This document shows, one piece after another, positions 16,100-24,770 of a DNA stretch of 64,000 bases. Where the stretch lies: positions 248,001 to 312,000 of the forward strand of contig JAGYKX010000007.1 in the NCBI GenBank assembly GCA_018401115.1, in the 5' to 3' direction. The translations under genes were made by a program, and so were the position numbers. The notes under the pieces were generated by a model, which saw nothing but the letters and a program-made list of their open reading frames with translations, did not search any database and was not told where the DNA came from. This DNA comes from Flavobacteriaceae bacterium (lineage in GTDB: Bacteria; Bacteroidota; Bacteroidia; Flavobacteriales; Flavobacteriaceae). The stretch's first letter is position 1. Each line of letters starts with the position of its first letter.

Positions 16100-18523
16100 T
16101 TAAAATTGGTAGCTAGCACCCAAAATAAGATTACTGCCAGGGGCACTCAAACCAGAAGAATAGGTCCTGTACAATTGGTTGGTCATATTCTCCCAAGCCA
16201 AAAAAATTGTAATGGCATTGGTTAAAGTGTATTGAGACCTAAAATTAAGGGTATGCCAAGCGGGACTGTATGGGTCTCCAAACCTATCTAAAGCATACAT
16301 GTATGATTTGGATTGTTCGGACAAAGACAATTGATCTGCGCTTATTTCACGATTAAAATTTAAAATTACACTCGCTTTAAATCTCGAGTTTTTATAAACC
16401 AATTGCGCGTCTCCAAAAGAGGGTGCCACATGTCTTCCAGGACTCAGTTCTCCATTGTCTTCTTCTTCAGTGCCTTTGATATAACTGTAGTTAGCCGCAA
16501 AAGATAAAAAAGGGCTCAGTATAAAATCTGCGCCAATTTCCCATCCATACACATAGGCATTCGCCGCGTTTTGAACGGCTTGAACTTGGCTCAAAGTACC
16601 CTGATACATGAGTTCGTTAAGCCCATTGAACGTAAAATCTCTTCTTACCAAAGCATCTTTTAAATGGGTGTAATATGCGGCAAATCTCCAAACCGCTCTG
16701 TCAGAAAAATTCTTTTTAACCCCAAGCTCTGTACCATAAGCATATTCAGGCTTTAAACTAGGATTTGGAACCACCACCGCTCCAGGTTCAGAGTCAAAGA
16801 CCTTACCCATGTCGTCTATATTAGGGGCTCTAAATCCTGTAGTAGCATTCCAACTGATCTGCAGATCTTCTGCTAAAAACCAACTCCATCCCAAGCTGCC
16901 AGTAAATGCACCAGTACTGAGGTCAGTTTTTTCAAAAGGGAAATTATAAAATTCATTATCAAAAGAAGCATTTACCCATACATGGCTATAACGAAGACCT
17001 CCTAAAAATTTAAAATTATCAGACGCTTCAAAGGTGCTGTTCAAATAGACCGCAGTAGAGCGCCACAAACTATTGTCTGGATATCTTGAGGCAGCAGCTA
17101 AAATAATATTGCTGCTTACTATTTTTTCTGATCCTTTTGAATACACTATATTTCCTACAAATTCTGCGCCATAGAACAATCTAAAGGCACCCGTTTTTTC
17201 ATGCTCAATATCCAAATTAAAGGAAAGTGCGTCTACTTTCTCCTGGGTTCCAAAAAGAGCGGTTGCACCAAAGTCTCTATCAAAACGACTTTCATTAAAA
17301 CGCTGATAGGCTGCCGTAAATTTAAGTCCCTCATAAAAAGTGTTTTCGGGGGTATGAGAGATATTAAAATGGGTCATAAACCATTTTTGCGGACCGTATT
17401 CCCAAACTGCAGAGCGAAATCCTGTGCCAACATTGTCAGGCCTTGTCAGTCGGTCGTATCTGGCAAAATGAGACGTCTCAGAAAAATAAATACCCAGCTG
17501 GAGTTCAAGGCTTTCATTGTTTTTATAACGTACTTTCTGTAAGCTATTTATCTGATTGTATCCTGTAGGGTTTTGAAGCCTTGGATTGGGATTGTCTACC
17601 AGCAGATCTGTTCCGCCTCCCTGTAATACAAATTGAGGCCTCAAATATGCTGATGGACCGTATTTACCCATTTGCAAATCTTCGAAATTACTATGGGTAA
17701 CACTACTTAAAAAACCCCACTTTTTAGTGCCTACGCTCAGATCTACATGCGCCGTCCTTTCTTGATTAGCACTTGAATACCTGTATTGAGCATTTCCGGA
17801 ATATTCTGTAGTTTTAATTTTGCTCAATTGAGGTTCCTTAGTGTAGTAATGCACCACTCCACCAATCGCATCGCTTCCATAAATCACTGATCCTGAGCCA
17901 AAAATAACTTCCGTATTTTTTATGCTAAATGGATCTACAGCAATACTATTTTGCAAATTCCCTCCTCTAAAAATAGCGTTGTTCATCCTAACCCCATCTA
18001 CAGAAAGCAACAGTCGGTTTGCTGCAAACCCTCTAATCATTGGACTTCCTCCTCCTAACTGACTTTTCTGAACATATACTTTTCCGGTTTGCTGCAGTAA
18101 ATCTGCTGCTGTTTGAGGTTGATTAAAAGCAATATTTTGAGCATTAATCCCAATTATTTTTTGGGGCACATTTTTTCGTTGCTGTTCCCATTTAGACACA
18201 GACATGACCACCTCATCTAATTCAAATGCATTGCGTTGCAAATAGACTATACGACCTCTTTGAACCCATTGTTTTATATTAGTCTTGTATTCTATATAAG
18301 ATGGATGACTAATATACAAAGGCTCTTTTGCTGAAAATCCCTTTAATTCACAACGACCTTCTACCGATGTCAAAAAACGAATGGATTGATCTTTGTTAAA
18401 AACCAATACACCTACCAAAGGCTCTTTTGTGTCTGCGTCATATACAAATACCTCTTGCGCTATTGAAAACAAGGGAAAGCATACAAAGATTGCCACATAT
18501 AATAATCTAAGAAAACACTTCAT
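16100..18523 (-). CDS. TonB-dependent receptor (substrate unknown)
   Basis: An 807-aa outer-membrane receptor. The ATG at 18523 opens a signal peptide (about 1-23, ending SIAQ). A carboxypeptidase-like domain follows (about 24-105), then the plug (about 120-235, with QKSQLGGGSPMIRGFAANR and VDGVRMNNAIFRGG) and the barrel, ending in an aromatic strand (ILGASYQF). The plug and the FRAP...NPSL motif region resemble the hemoglobin/heme receptor group. The His that heme receptors place between FRAP and NP(D/N)L is absent, so I do not assign heme. The start overlaps recO by 17 bp; the recO-receptor-ileS order is familiar in flavobacteria. Confidence 0.88.
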   Translation of the reverse strand: MKCFLRLLYVAIFVCFPLFSIAQEVFVYDADTKEPLVGVLVFNKDQSIRFLTSVEGRCELKGFSAKEPLYISHPSYIEYKTNIKQWVQRGRIVYLQRNAFELDEVVMSVSKWEQQRKNVPQKIIGINAQNIAFNQPQTAADLLQQTGKVYVQKSQLGGGSPMIRGFAANRLLLSVDGVRMNNAIFRGGNLQNSIAVDPFSIKNTEVIFGSGSVIYGSDAIGGVVHYYTKEPQLSKIKTTEYSGNAQYRYSSANQERTAHVDLSVGTKKWGFLSSVTHSNFEDLQMGKYGPSAYLRPQFVLQGGGTDLLVDNPNPRLQNPTGYNQINSLQKVRYKNNESLELQLGIYFSETSHFARYDRLTRPDNVGTGFRSAVWEYGPQKWFMTHFNISHTPENTFYEGLKFTAAYQRFNESRFDRDFGATALFGTQEKVDALSFNLDIEHEKTGAFRLFYGAEFVGNIVYSKGSEKIVSSNIILAAASRYPDNSLWRSTAVYLNSTFEASDNFKFLGGLRYSHVWVNASFDNEFYNFPFEKTDLSTGAFTGSLGWSWFLAEDLQISWNATTGFRAPNIDDMGKVFDSEPGAVVVPNPSLKPEYAYGTELGVKKNFSDRAVWRFAAYYTHLKDALVRRDFTFNGLNELMYQGTLSQVQAVQNAANAYVYGWEIGADFILSPFLSFAANYSYIKGTEEEDNGELSPGRHVAPSFGDAQLVYKNSRFKASVILNFNREISADQLSLSEQSKSYMYALDRFGDPYSPAWHTLNFRSQYTLTNAITIFLAWENMTNQLYRTYSSGLSAPGSNLILGASYQF

Positions 18524-19226
18524 TGAGTATGTGTATTGATTTTGGCGTTTTAAATCCATCTAAATGGTGCTGGTAATAAACCATTAAATGCGATATAAGT
18601 TCTCGCCTACTTTTTTGAGACATTTTAATATCTTTTAACTTATCAAAATTTATGCCTAAAATAGATTTAAAAAAAGAAATTTCAGGTTCGGCCATATGTG
18701 GATTCAAGCCTGGGTGGGTGCAAAAGTCTCCTTCCGCGAGATCAAAATACGGTCTATCTAAATGATTATCAGAAGGATAAAATCCAAAATACTTGCTTAT
18801 TTCTACTAAAAAAAACAAGTGAAAATTGGCAATTTGATCTTCATGATCCAGCCACTGTAGGGCCGTTTCTATAAAAGAAAACAAGGCCTTATTTTCTGTC
18901 TCTTCTTGAATGGCATTGGATAAAAACTCAGATAAAAACAACACAATAGCGTTTTTGGCCATATGGGTATGTGCGCTCTGATAAGGATAAGACAATTTGG
19001 CCTCGGTGAGTCTTTCCAGATTACCCTTATCCCTGTGTTGGGCAACAATTTCTAATTGACTCAAAGGCAAGAAGTGGGCCTTGTTAAATTTACCTTTTTT
19101 TCTGCTTAATACCCCGTTGAGCATATAAGACTTTAAGCCACTAGAAGCCGTATATAGCTTTACAATTAAGCTATTGTCTCCATATTTTATTGTTTTTAAA
19201 ACAATCGCTTTGGTGGTTTGCTGCAT
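18507..19226 (-). CDS. recO: DNA repair protein RecO
   Basis: A 239-aa recombination mediator that helps RecR load RecA onto SSB-coated gaps. The N-terminal OB-fold is clear (TTKAIVLKTIKYGDNSLIVKLY, next SGLKSYMLNG), followed by a helical C-terminal domain containing FYPSDNHLDRPYFDLAEG. The four-Cys zinc module of some RecO proteins is not present. It overlaps the downstream TonB receptor start by 17 bp, suggesting coupled expression. The gdhA terminator ends just upstream, so recO needs its own promoter. Confidence 0.93.
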   Translation of the reverse strand: MQQTTKAIVLKTIKYGDNSLIVKLYTASSGLKSYMLNGVLSRKKGKFNKAHFLPLSQLEIVAQHRDKGNLERLTEAKLSYPYQSAHTHMAKNAIVLFLSEFLSNAIQEETENKALFSFIETALQWLDHEDQIANFHLFFLVEISKYFGFYPSDNHLDRPYFDLAEGDFCTHPGLNPHMAEPEISFFKSILGINFDKLKDIKMSQKSRRELISHLMVYYQHHLDGFKTPKSIHILNEVFS

Positions 19227-19242
19227 GGATGTAAAAATAAAA

Positions 19243-19274
19243 AAAGCCTTTTCTCCAACAAGAGAAAAGGCTTT
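19243..19274 (-). terminator. Intrinsic terminator after gdhA
   Basis: A perfect 13-bp inverted repeat (19243-19255 / 19262-19274) with a 6-nt loop and A/T tracts on both sides, in the 69-bp gap between the gdhA stop and the recO start. It ends the minus-strand gdhA message. Confidence 0.85.
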
Positions 19275-19295
19275 AATATTCGTTGTAAAACGGGA

Positions 19296-20639
19296 TTAGA
19301 TAACCCCCTGCGCCAACATGGCGTCTGCTACCTTAACAAATCCGGCAATATTAGCCCCTTTAACATAGTTACAATAGCCATCTGCCTCTTTTCCATAGGC
19401 AATACAAGAATCGTGAATATCAGACATAATGCCTTTTAATCGCTCGTCTACCTCTTCTCTAGTCCAGCTAATTCTCAATGAATTCTGAGACATTTCTAAT
19501 CCAGAAGTAGCTACACCACCAGCGTTAGATGCCTTTCCTGGGGCAAATAAAATTTTAGCTTTATGAAAAGCATGAATGGCTTCAGGAGTAGAAGGCATAT
19601 TAGCCCCCTCAGCTACACATACACATCCGTTGGCGATTAATTTTTCTGCGTCCTGGCCATCTAACTCATTTTGAGTCGCGCAAGGTAAGGCAATATCACA
19701 GGCAACACCCCAAGGAGTCTCTCCTTCGTGATAGGTCGCTTTTGGATAGGTTTTAACATACTCAGAAATACGAGCCCTTTGATTGTTTTTAAGGTCCATT
19801 ACAAAAGCTAATTTTTCTGCATCTATTCCCTCTGGGTCGTGAATAAATCCTTTAGAATCGGATAAAGTCAGGACAGTAGCCCCTAATTGAATCGCTTTCT
19901 CTGCAGCGAATTGCGCCACATTTCCTGAACCTGAGATAACTACTTTTTTTGCTAAAAAATCACTACCTCTGGTCTGCAACATACTCTGTGCAAAATACAC
20001 TGTTCCGTAACCCGTTGCCTCAGGTCTAATTAATGACCCTCCCCAAGAGCGCCCTTTACCTGTAAGTACCCCTGTAAACTCGTTGCGAATCTTTTTATAC
20101 ATTCCAAACAAAAAGCCAATTTCTCTAGCACCAACCCCAATATCTCCGGCAGGTACATCTGTATTTGGACCAATGTGACGGTTGAGCTCCAACATGAAAG
20201 CATGGCAAAAACGCATGACTTCGTCGTCTGATTTTCCTTTAGGGTCAAAATCAGACCCTCCTTTTCCACCACCCATTGGAAGGGTAGTTAAAGAATTTTT
20301 AAACACCTGCTCGAAAGCCAAGAATTTTAAAATACTGGCATTTACTGAGGGGTGAAAACGAAGCCCTCCTTTATAAGGACCAATAGCAGAATTCATTTGA
20401 ATTCTATAGCCTCTGTTTACGTGTATTTCACCAGAATCGTCTACCCAAGCTACTCTAAAAGAAATCAGTCTTTCAGGTTCAACCATTCTGAGTAAAATAT
20501 TTTTACCGTTGTAAATATCGTGCTTGGCAATATAAGGAATGACTGTTTCTGCCACTTCTTGAACTGCTTGAATAAATTCAGGTTCATGACCATTTCTAGT
20601 CTTCACCTCTTCCATAAATGCATTAATTTTTGCTTCCAT
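19296..20639 (-). CDS. gdhA: Glutamate dehydrogenase, class I (NADP-type)
   Basis: A 447-aa hexameric enzyme interconverting 2-oxoglutarate plus ammonia and glutamate. Seen: GPYKGGLRFHP (Lys90), PMGGGKGG with catalytic Lys126, and DVPAGDIGVG with catalytic Asp166. A Rossmann domain follows (VVISGSGNVAQFAAEKA) and the C-terminal region carries GVATSGLEMSQNS. Length is typical. The subtype NADP is inferred from similarity to biosynthetic enzymes, not proven by a residue. A TAATTTTG promoter element and a small 5' UTR hairpin lie upstream; it is transcribed alone and closed by a strong terminator. Confidence 0.95.
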   Translation of the reverse strand: MEAKINAFMEEVKTRNGHEPEFIQAVQEVAETVIPYIAKHDIYNGKNILLRMVEPERLISFRVAWVDDSGEIHVNRGYRIQMNSAIGPYKGGLRFHPSVNASILKFLAFEQVFKNSLTTLPMGGGKGGSDFDPKGKSDDEVMRFCHAFMLELNRHIGPNTDVPAGDIGVGAREIGFLFGMYKKIRNEFTGVLTGKGRSWGGSLIRPEATGYGTVYFAQSMLQTRGSDFLAKKVVISGSGNVAQFAAEKAIQLGATVLTLSDSKGFIHDPEGIDAEKLAFVMDLKNNQRARISEYVKTYPKATYHEGETPWGVACDIALPCATQNELDGQDAEKLIANGCVCVAEGANMPSTPEAIHAFHKAKILFAPGKASNAGGVATSGLEMSQNSLRISWTREEVDERLKGIMSDIHDSCIAYGKEADGYCNYVKGANIAGFVKVADAMLAQGVI

Positions 20640-20685
20640 TTAAAATCTAATAGCAAGGCGCTTTGCGCCATTAATAATATAGGGG

Positions 20686-20693
20686 CAAAATTA
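20686..20693 (-). promoter_or_regulatory. -7 element for gdhA
   Basis: TAATTTTG on the minus strand fits TAnnTTTG, 47 bp upstream of the gdhA ATG. No convincing -33 TTG is seen. A 5-bp GC-rich hairpin (20657-20669) lies between it and the start codon. Confidence 0.45.
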
Positions 20694-20791
20694 TGTTATT
20701 TCCATAATTTAAGCTCGTTTTTTTATAGAATAATGCAATATTGCTACATGAAAAAAATGATGCATGTAGTAGAACCAGTAGTTTAAAGGGT

Positions 20792-21253
20792 TTAGCCCTT
20801 CAATGCTTTCTTAAGAGCGATAATAGCACCTATATGAATGCCTTCATGCACCAGATTAAAAGCCATAGCGTCAGAAACATTGTTCAGCGTCACCCCAGCA
20901 GAAGTAACATAAGGATTATAGGTAGAAAAAATCTCTTTTTGAACATCTTCTTTTGTTCTGACAATTAATTCTTTTAAAGCAGACTTCAAGGTTTCTACAT
21001 CTTCTAAAGTGGGTGCTTTTACAGGGGCGGTCCCTTTTCTATAACTGTCAATAAAAGATTTAGACATATGCGGTTCCAAACCACTAAGCCCATACACCAG
21101 AAGTTGTTGGGTTACCGCCACATGGGCAATATTCCACCAAATACTATTATTAAAACCACTGGGTATTTTGCCAAGGTCTTCTATAGAAATATCATTTAAG
21201 AATTTAATGTACAGCTCACGAGTAGCGGCAGTAATCTGTAAAATAGTCTCCAT
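20792..21253 (-). CDS. DinB-superfamily protein
   Basis: A 153-aa four-helix-bundle protein. The metal-binding His triad of the DinB/YfiT fold can be placed at His44 (WWNIAHVAVT), His136 and His140 (LVHEGIHIGAI). Members are metal-binding proteins, some being thiol transferases (bacillithiol or mycothiol S-transferases), but many have no known activity; I cannot choose among them. It is a single gene, with gdhA downstream on the same strand but separated by 152 bp that hold the gdhA promoter. Confidence 0.82.
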   Translation of the reverse strand: METILQITAATRELYIKFLNDISIEDLGKIPSGFNNSIWWNIAHVAVTQQLLVYGLSGLEPHMSKSFIDSYRKGTAPVKAPTLEDVETLKSALKELIVRTKEDVQKEIFSTYNPYVTSAGVTLNNVSDAMAFNLVHEGIHIGAIIALKKALKG

Positions 21254-21322
21254 GGATTGTTTTTCCTAAAAATAGTACAATTCCTTTAAAATAAGTTTCT
21301 TTGTGTAATAATTAATCATCCA

Positions 21323-21676
21323 ATGAAACACATCTATCACTTAAGTACTTGTAATACTTGTAAAAAAATTATTGACGGTTTTGGGCCGCTGGCCGATGTC
21401 ACTCTGCAAGACCTTAAACAAACCCACATCTCAGAAAAAGAACTGGATGAATTAGCCGCCATTACAGGCTCTTATGAATCGCTTTTCAACAGACGTTCTA
21501 GACTTTACACTTCTGAGGGATTGGCCATAAAAGACTTGGGAGAAAAAGAATACAAATCCTATATACTCTCGCACTATACTTTTTTGAAAAGACCTGTGAT
21601 TAGGGTAGCCAATGAAGTTTTTGTAGGCTATAAAAAAGACACTATTGCCGCAGCAGAAATGGCTTTAAAATCCTAG
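21323..21676 (+). CDS. ArsC/Spx-family thioredoxin-fold protein
   Basis: A 117-aa protein with the N-terminal CNTCKK motif (Cys10, Cys13) in a thioredoxin-like fold and the C-terminal LKRPVIRV segment that forms the substrate edge in ArsC/YffB/Spx proteins. True arsenate reductases use Cys plus three arginines. Here the surrounding sequence fits the broad family, and no ars genes are adjacent, so arsenate reduction is not claimed. It is followed two bases later by an EamA transporter and both are probably on one message. Confidence 0.83.
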   Translation: MKHIYHLSTCNTCKKIIDGFGPLADVTLQDLKQTHISEKELDELAAITGSYESLFNRRSRLYTSEGLAIKDLGEKEYKSYILSHYTFLKRPVIRVANEVFVGYKKDTIAAAEMALKS

Positions 21677-21678
21677 TA

Positions 21679-22587
21679 TTGAAAGCTATTTTGAACAAAA
21701 GAGCACTGGCATTATTAGCCGCCTTTGGCGCCACCACCATTTATGGATTAAACCATACGATTGCAAAAGGAGCCATGCCCAATTATGTAGGCGCTTTTGG
21801 ATTTATTATGCTCAGAGTGGGAGGTGCCGCTATTTTGTTTTGGACCCTTTCACTTTTTATCCCAAAAGAAAAAATTCAAAGAAAAGACTGGAAAATACTA
21901 TTGGCCGCTGCCCTTTTGGGAATGGTCATTAATATGCTGTCTTTTTTCAAAGGACTGTCCTTATCTACTCCTATAAACAGTGCTGTGCTAGTGACCATTA
22001 CCCCTATTATTGTGGTGCTATTGTCTGCCATTTTTCTAAAAGAAAAAATAGGTGTTAAAAAAATTACTGGAATTGGATTGGGGTTTATGGGTGCTTTAGG
22101 CCTCATCTTATTTGGCCACGAAATAAGGCAAGACGCGCCAAATATTTTTGTGGGAAACCTATTGTTTGTATTAAATGCTACCTCCTACGGGGCCTATCTG
22201 ATCGTGGTTAAAGCTCTTATTCGTAAATACCACCCCATTACCCTAATGAAATGGCTCTTTGGAATGGCTTTTATAATAAATTTTCCTATCACTATTGCAG
22301 AATTTAACCAAATACAATGGGAGTCTATGCCTGTAGAAATTTTGGGTGCCGTGGGATTTGTCATTTTAGGCACCACTTTCTTAACCTATCTCTTTAACGC
22401 TTTTGCGCTCACAACGCTCAAAGCGTCTTCTGTAGGTGCTTTTGTGTATTTACAGCCCCTCATTGGCATTATATATGCCGTTTTAAGTGGGAAAGACCAA
22501 TTGAACCCTATTAAAATAATGGGGACAGCAGCCGTATTGGTAGGTGTTTACCTAGCCACTTCAAAACAGTCTTCTAAGCTCCTTTAG
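21679..22587 (+). CDS. EamA/DMT-family transporter with a TTG start
   Basis: A 302-aa integral membrane protein with about ten hydrophobic segments arranged as two EamA repeats (residues about 8-140 and 155-295). The drug/metabolite transporter superfamily exports amino acids, nucleosides or other small solutes; the substrate is not readable here. The first usable codon is TTG at 21679. The next in-frame Met (residue 33) would delete the first membrane helix, so TTG is preferred. It lies two bases after the ArsC-like gene and converges on the thioesterase gene. Confidence 0.86.
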   Translation: MKAILNKRALALLAAFGATTIYGLNHTIAKGAMPNYVGAFGFIMLRVGGAAILFWTLSLFIPKEKIQRKDWKILLAAALLGMVINMLSFFKGLSLSTPINSAVLVTITPIIVVLLSAIFLKEKIGVKKITGIGLGFMGALGLILFGHEIRQDAPNIFVGNLLFVLNATSYGAYLIVVKALIRKYHPITLMKWLFGMAFIINFPITIAEFNQIQWESMPVEILGAVGFVILGTTFLTYLFNAFALTTLKASSVGAFVYLQPLIGIIYAVLSGKDQLNPIKIMGTAAVLVGVYLATSKQSSKLL

Positions 22588-22612
22588 GAATGCGCTTCCT
22601 AGAACAAGAGAA

Positions 22613-23092
22613 TTAGAGGCCTATATCTACCGGTTTTTTAGCAAATTTTCTGGTGTCTTCCTTAGTAAGGACCTTAAAATCTGAGGCTTTATCCACCGTG
22701 TCAAATGCCTTCATAAATATTTCTGGGAGCGGGGTTAGGACTCTAGATTCCATATCTATCCATGCGCCCATCATTTCGCAATGGGCAAAGTTCTTCCCCT
22801 TGTGATCGTAAAAGTTATGGTGAAATTCAAAGAACATTCCATCTTCACTCAGCCCTTTTAATTCTAGGGAAACACGTACAGGCTTTCCTGGAAAAGCTTC
22901 CTTGAAATAATGAATGTGCTCGTAAAAAACCACGGGCCCTAACTGGTGTGTCGCCATAAAAGCTTGATTAAAACCACATTTCATTAAGAAACCCATTCGA
23001 GTATGGCTCATAAAGTTTAAGTAAGAAGCGTTAGCTAAATGTCTATTAGCATCTAGATCGCTCCAACGAATATCAAAGGATTTTGTGTACAT
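22613..23092 (-). CDS. Acyl-CoA thioesterase, hotdog fold
   Basis: A 159-aa 4HBT/YbgC-like enzyme that hydrolyses acyl-CoA thioesters. The start region FDIRWSDLDANRHLANASYLN contains the catalytic-type Asp14 and the conserved His18 region, followed by the long hotdog helix (MSHTRMGFLMKCGF). Length is a little longer than YbgC. The specific acyl substrate is unknown. It diverges from the nitronate monooxygenase gene with 75 bp between the starts. Confidence 0.85.
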   Translation of the reverse strand: MYTKSFDIRWSDLDANRHLANASYLNFMSHTRMGFLMKCGFNQAFMATHQLGPVVFYEHIHYFKEAFPGKPVRVSLELKGLSEDGMFFEFHHNFYDHKGKNFAHCEMMGAWIDMESRVLTPLPEIFMKAFDTVDKASDFKVLTKEDTRKFAKKPVDIGL

Positions 23093-23167
23093 TTATGGTG
23101 TATTTGTTATGCATGCATAATAACTGCAAAAGTATTATTATTTATTTGAACTCTCTAAAAGTACATT

Positions 23168-24139
23168 ATGTCTGAAAAAGCGTCTTTTATAAATGATTTA
23201 AACCTCCCTGTGGTAGCAGCCCCTATGTTTTTAATCTCAAACCCCAATATGGTCATTGAATGCTGTAAAAATGGGATTGTAGGTACCTTTCCAGCTTTGA
23301 ACCAACGAACCAGTGAGGGCTTTGAAGCATGGCTCATTGAAATAAAAGAAGCTTTAGCGGCATTTGAAAAAGAAACTGGTCAGAAAGCCGCACCTTTTGG
23401 GGTGAATCTCATTGTACACCCTACCAATCCTAGATTAGAAGCAGATGTAAAATTGTGCATGAAACACCAGGTACCGCTCGTGATTACCTCCCTTGGTGCA
23501 GTATCTATGGTAGTAGACGCCATTCACTCTTACGGTGGATTGGTATTTCATGACATTATTAAAAAGAGACATGCAGAAAAAGCTGCTGAGGCTGGCGTAG
23601 ATGGATTAATATTAGTCTCTGCAGGCGCGGGTGGTCATGGAGGGTCCTTAAACCCTATGAGTTTAGTGGCAGAGGTCAAGGAGATGTTCAAAAAAACCAT
23701 CTTACTTTCTGGATGTATTAGTACTGGAAAAGATGTGGCTTCTGCCATACAAATGGGTGCAGACTTAGCCTATATGGGGACTCGATTTATCAATACCGAT
23801 GAGAGCGTAGCTCCAGAGGCATACAAAAAAATGATTGTTGACGCTGGGGCCAATGACGTGGTCTACACCGCTGCCATTTCTGGGGTTCATGCTAATTTTT
23901 TAGCGGCCAGCTTAGAGGCTGCTGGAATTACAGCAGAAGACCTTAAAAAAGATGTTAAAATAGATTTCGGCAAAGAATTAGATACTGAAGCGAAAGCATG
24001 GAAAACCATTTGGTCTGCCGGACAAGGCGTGACAACAATCAAAGACAGTATTTCTGTGAAAGCGCTTGTTGAAAGACTTAGAAGTGAGTTTATAGATGCC
24101 CTTAAATCTCAAGTAAGTTTGCTGGAAAAGTATCAGTAA
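23168..24139 (+). CDS. Nitronate monooxygenase (2-nitropropane dioxygenase family)
   Basis: A 323-aa FMN-dependent TIM-barrel enzyme that oxidises alkyl nitronates, a likely detoxification role. Seen: the N-terminal PVVAAPMFLISNPNMV, the glycine-rich FMN phosphate loops (VSAGAGGHGG and LSGCISTGKDVASAIQMGAD), and YMGTRFINTDES. Size fits the family. Sequences of this type are also close to enoyl-ACP reductase FabK, but no fatty-acid genes are adjacent and the motifs favour NMO. An intrinsic terminator follows directly. Confidence 0.88.
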   Translation: MSEKASFINDLNLPVVAAPMFLISNPNMVIECCKNGIVGTFPALNQRTSEGFEAWLIEIKEALAAFEKETGQKAAPFGVNLIVHPTNPRLEADVKLCMKHQVPLVITSLGAVSMVVDAIHSYGGLVFHDIIKKRHAEKAAEAGVDGLILVSAGAGGHGGSLNPMSLVAEVKEMFKKTILLSGCISTGKDVASAIQMGADLAYMGTRFINTDESVAPEAYKKMIVDAGANDVVYTAAISGVHANFLAASLEAAGITAEDLKKDVKIDFGKELDTEAKAWKTIWSAGQGVTTIKDSISVKALVERLRSEFIDALKSQVSLLEKYQ

Positions 24140-24166
24140 AAAATAACAATAATTAACAATTTTGAT

Positions 24167-24197
24167 CCCTTTTGACCCTTACAAAAAGGGCTTTTTT
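24167..24197 (+). terminator. Intrinsic terminator after the nitronate monooxygenase gene
   Basis: A 7-bp stem (CCCTTTT 24167-24173 / AAAAGGG 24184-24190) with a 10-nt loop, followed by C and a T run on the plus strand. Confidence 0.65.
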
Positions 24198-24263
24198 ACT
24201 ATATTCGTTTTTTATTTATTATTGTCTCCGCTTGGAGACATCTCAAAGCCAATACCCTATATT

Positions 24264-24743
24264 ATGAAAAAAGTATTATTTGCATTGTCTGCTGTATTTA
24301 TATTAAACAGCTGTGGAGAGGGCAAAAAAAAAGAAGAAAGTGGTTTTCAAATGAACAGAACTAAAAAAGAAACCACCCTAAAAAAAGAAAAACAAGAGGT
24401 CCCTGTAGATTTAAACAATAAAGGAATTGGTCCTGTTAAATCCGTTTCACTATCTGACACTTTAGATGCAGATATGGTTTCCCTGGGGCAAGAAATATTT
24501 GAGGTAAAATGTACTGCCTGTCATATGCCCAATCAAAGAATGATTGGTCCAGCTTTAGCGGGTACATTGGAGAGAAGAAGTCCGGAGTGGACCATGAATA
24601 TGATTATGAACCCTACAGAAATGATTAAAAAAGATCCTATCGCTAAAGCATTATTGAAGGAGTATAACAATGCTATTATGCTCAATCAGAATGTAAACCA
24701 ACAAGATGCTAGGGCGCTTTTAGAGTATATTAGATCGTTGTAA
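24264..24743 (+). CDS. Cytochrome c lipoprotein
   Basis: A 159-aa protein starting at the ATG at 24264. An open frame extends upstream to 24162 but runs across the terminator and gives no signal. Residues 1-17 form a lipoprotein signal with lipobox LNSC (Cys17). A Lys/Glu-rich linker follows (about 20-60), then a class I cytochrome c domain with CTACH (Cys83, Cys86, His87) and a Met-containing C-terminal region for the second axial ligand. Probably a membrane-anchored periplasmic electron carrier. No oxidase genes are adjacent, so the partner is unknown. Confidence 0.86.
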   Translation: MKKVLFALSAVFILNSCGEGKKKEESGFQMNRTKKETTLKKEKQEVPVDLNNKGIGPVKSVSLSDTLDADMVSLGQEIFEVKCTACHMPNQRMIGPALAGTLERRSPEWTMNMIMNPTEMIKKDPIAKALLKEYNNAIMLNQNVNQQDARALLEYIRSL

Positions 24744-24770
24744 ATTCAAAGAAGCTTTACTGTAAAAATC

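Noticed and set aside
16100-18523. Calling the second TonB receptor a heme receptor
   Set aside because: The plug resembles the hemoglobin group, but the FRAP-to-NPSL stretch has no heme-ligand His and no hmu genes are nearby.
21323-21676. Arsenic resistance locus
   Set aside because: Only an ArsC-like fold is present; no arsB, arsR or efflux gene is adjacent.
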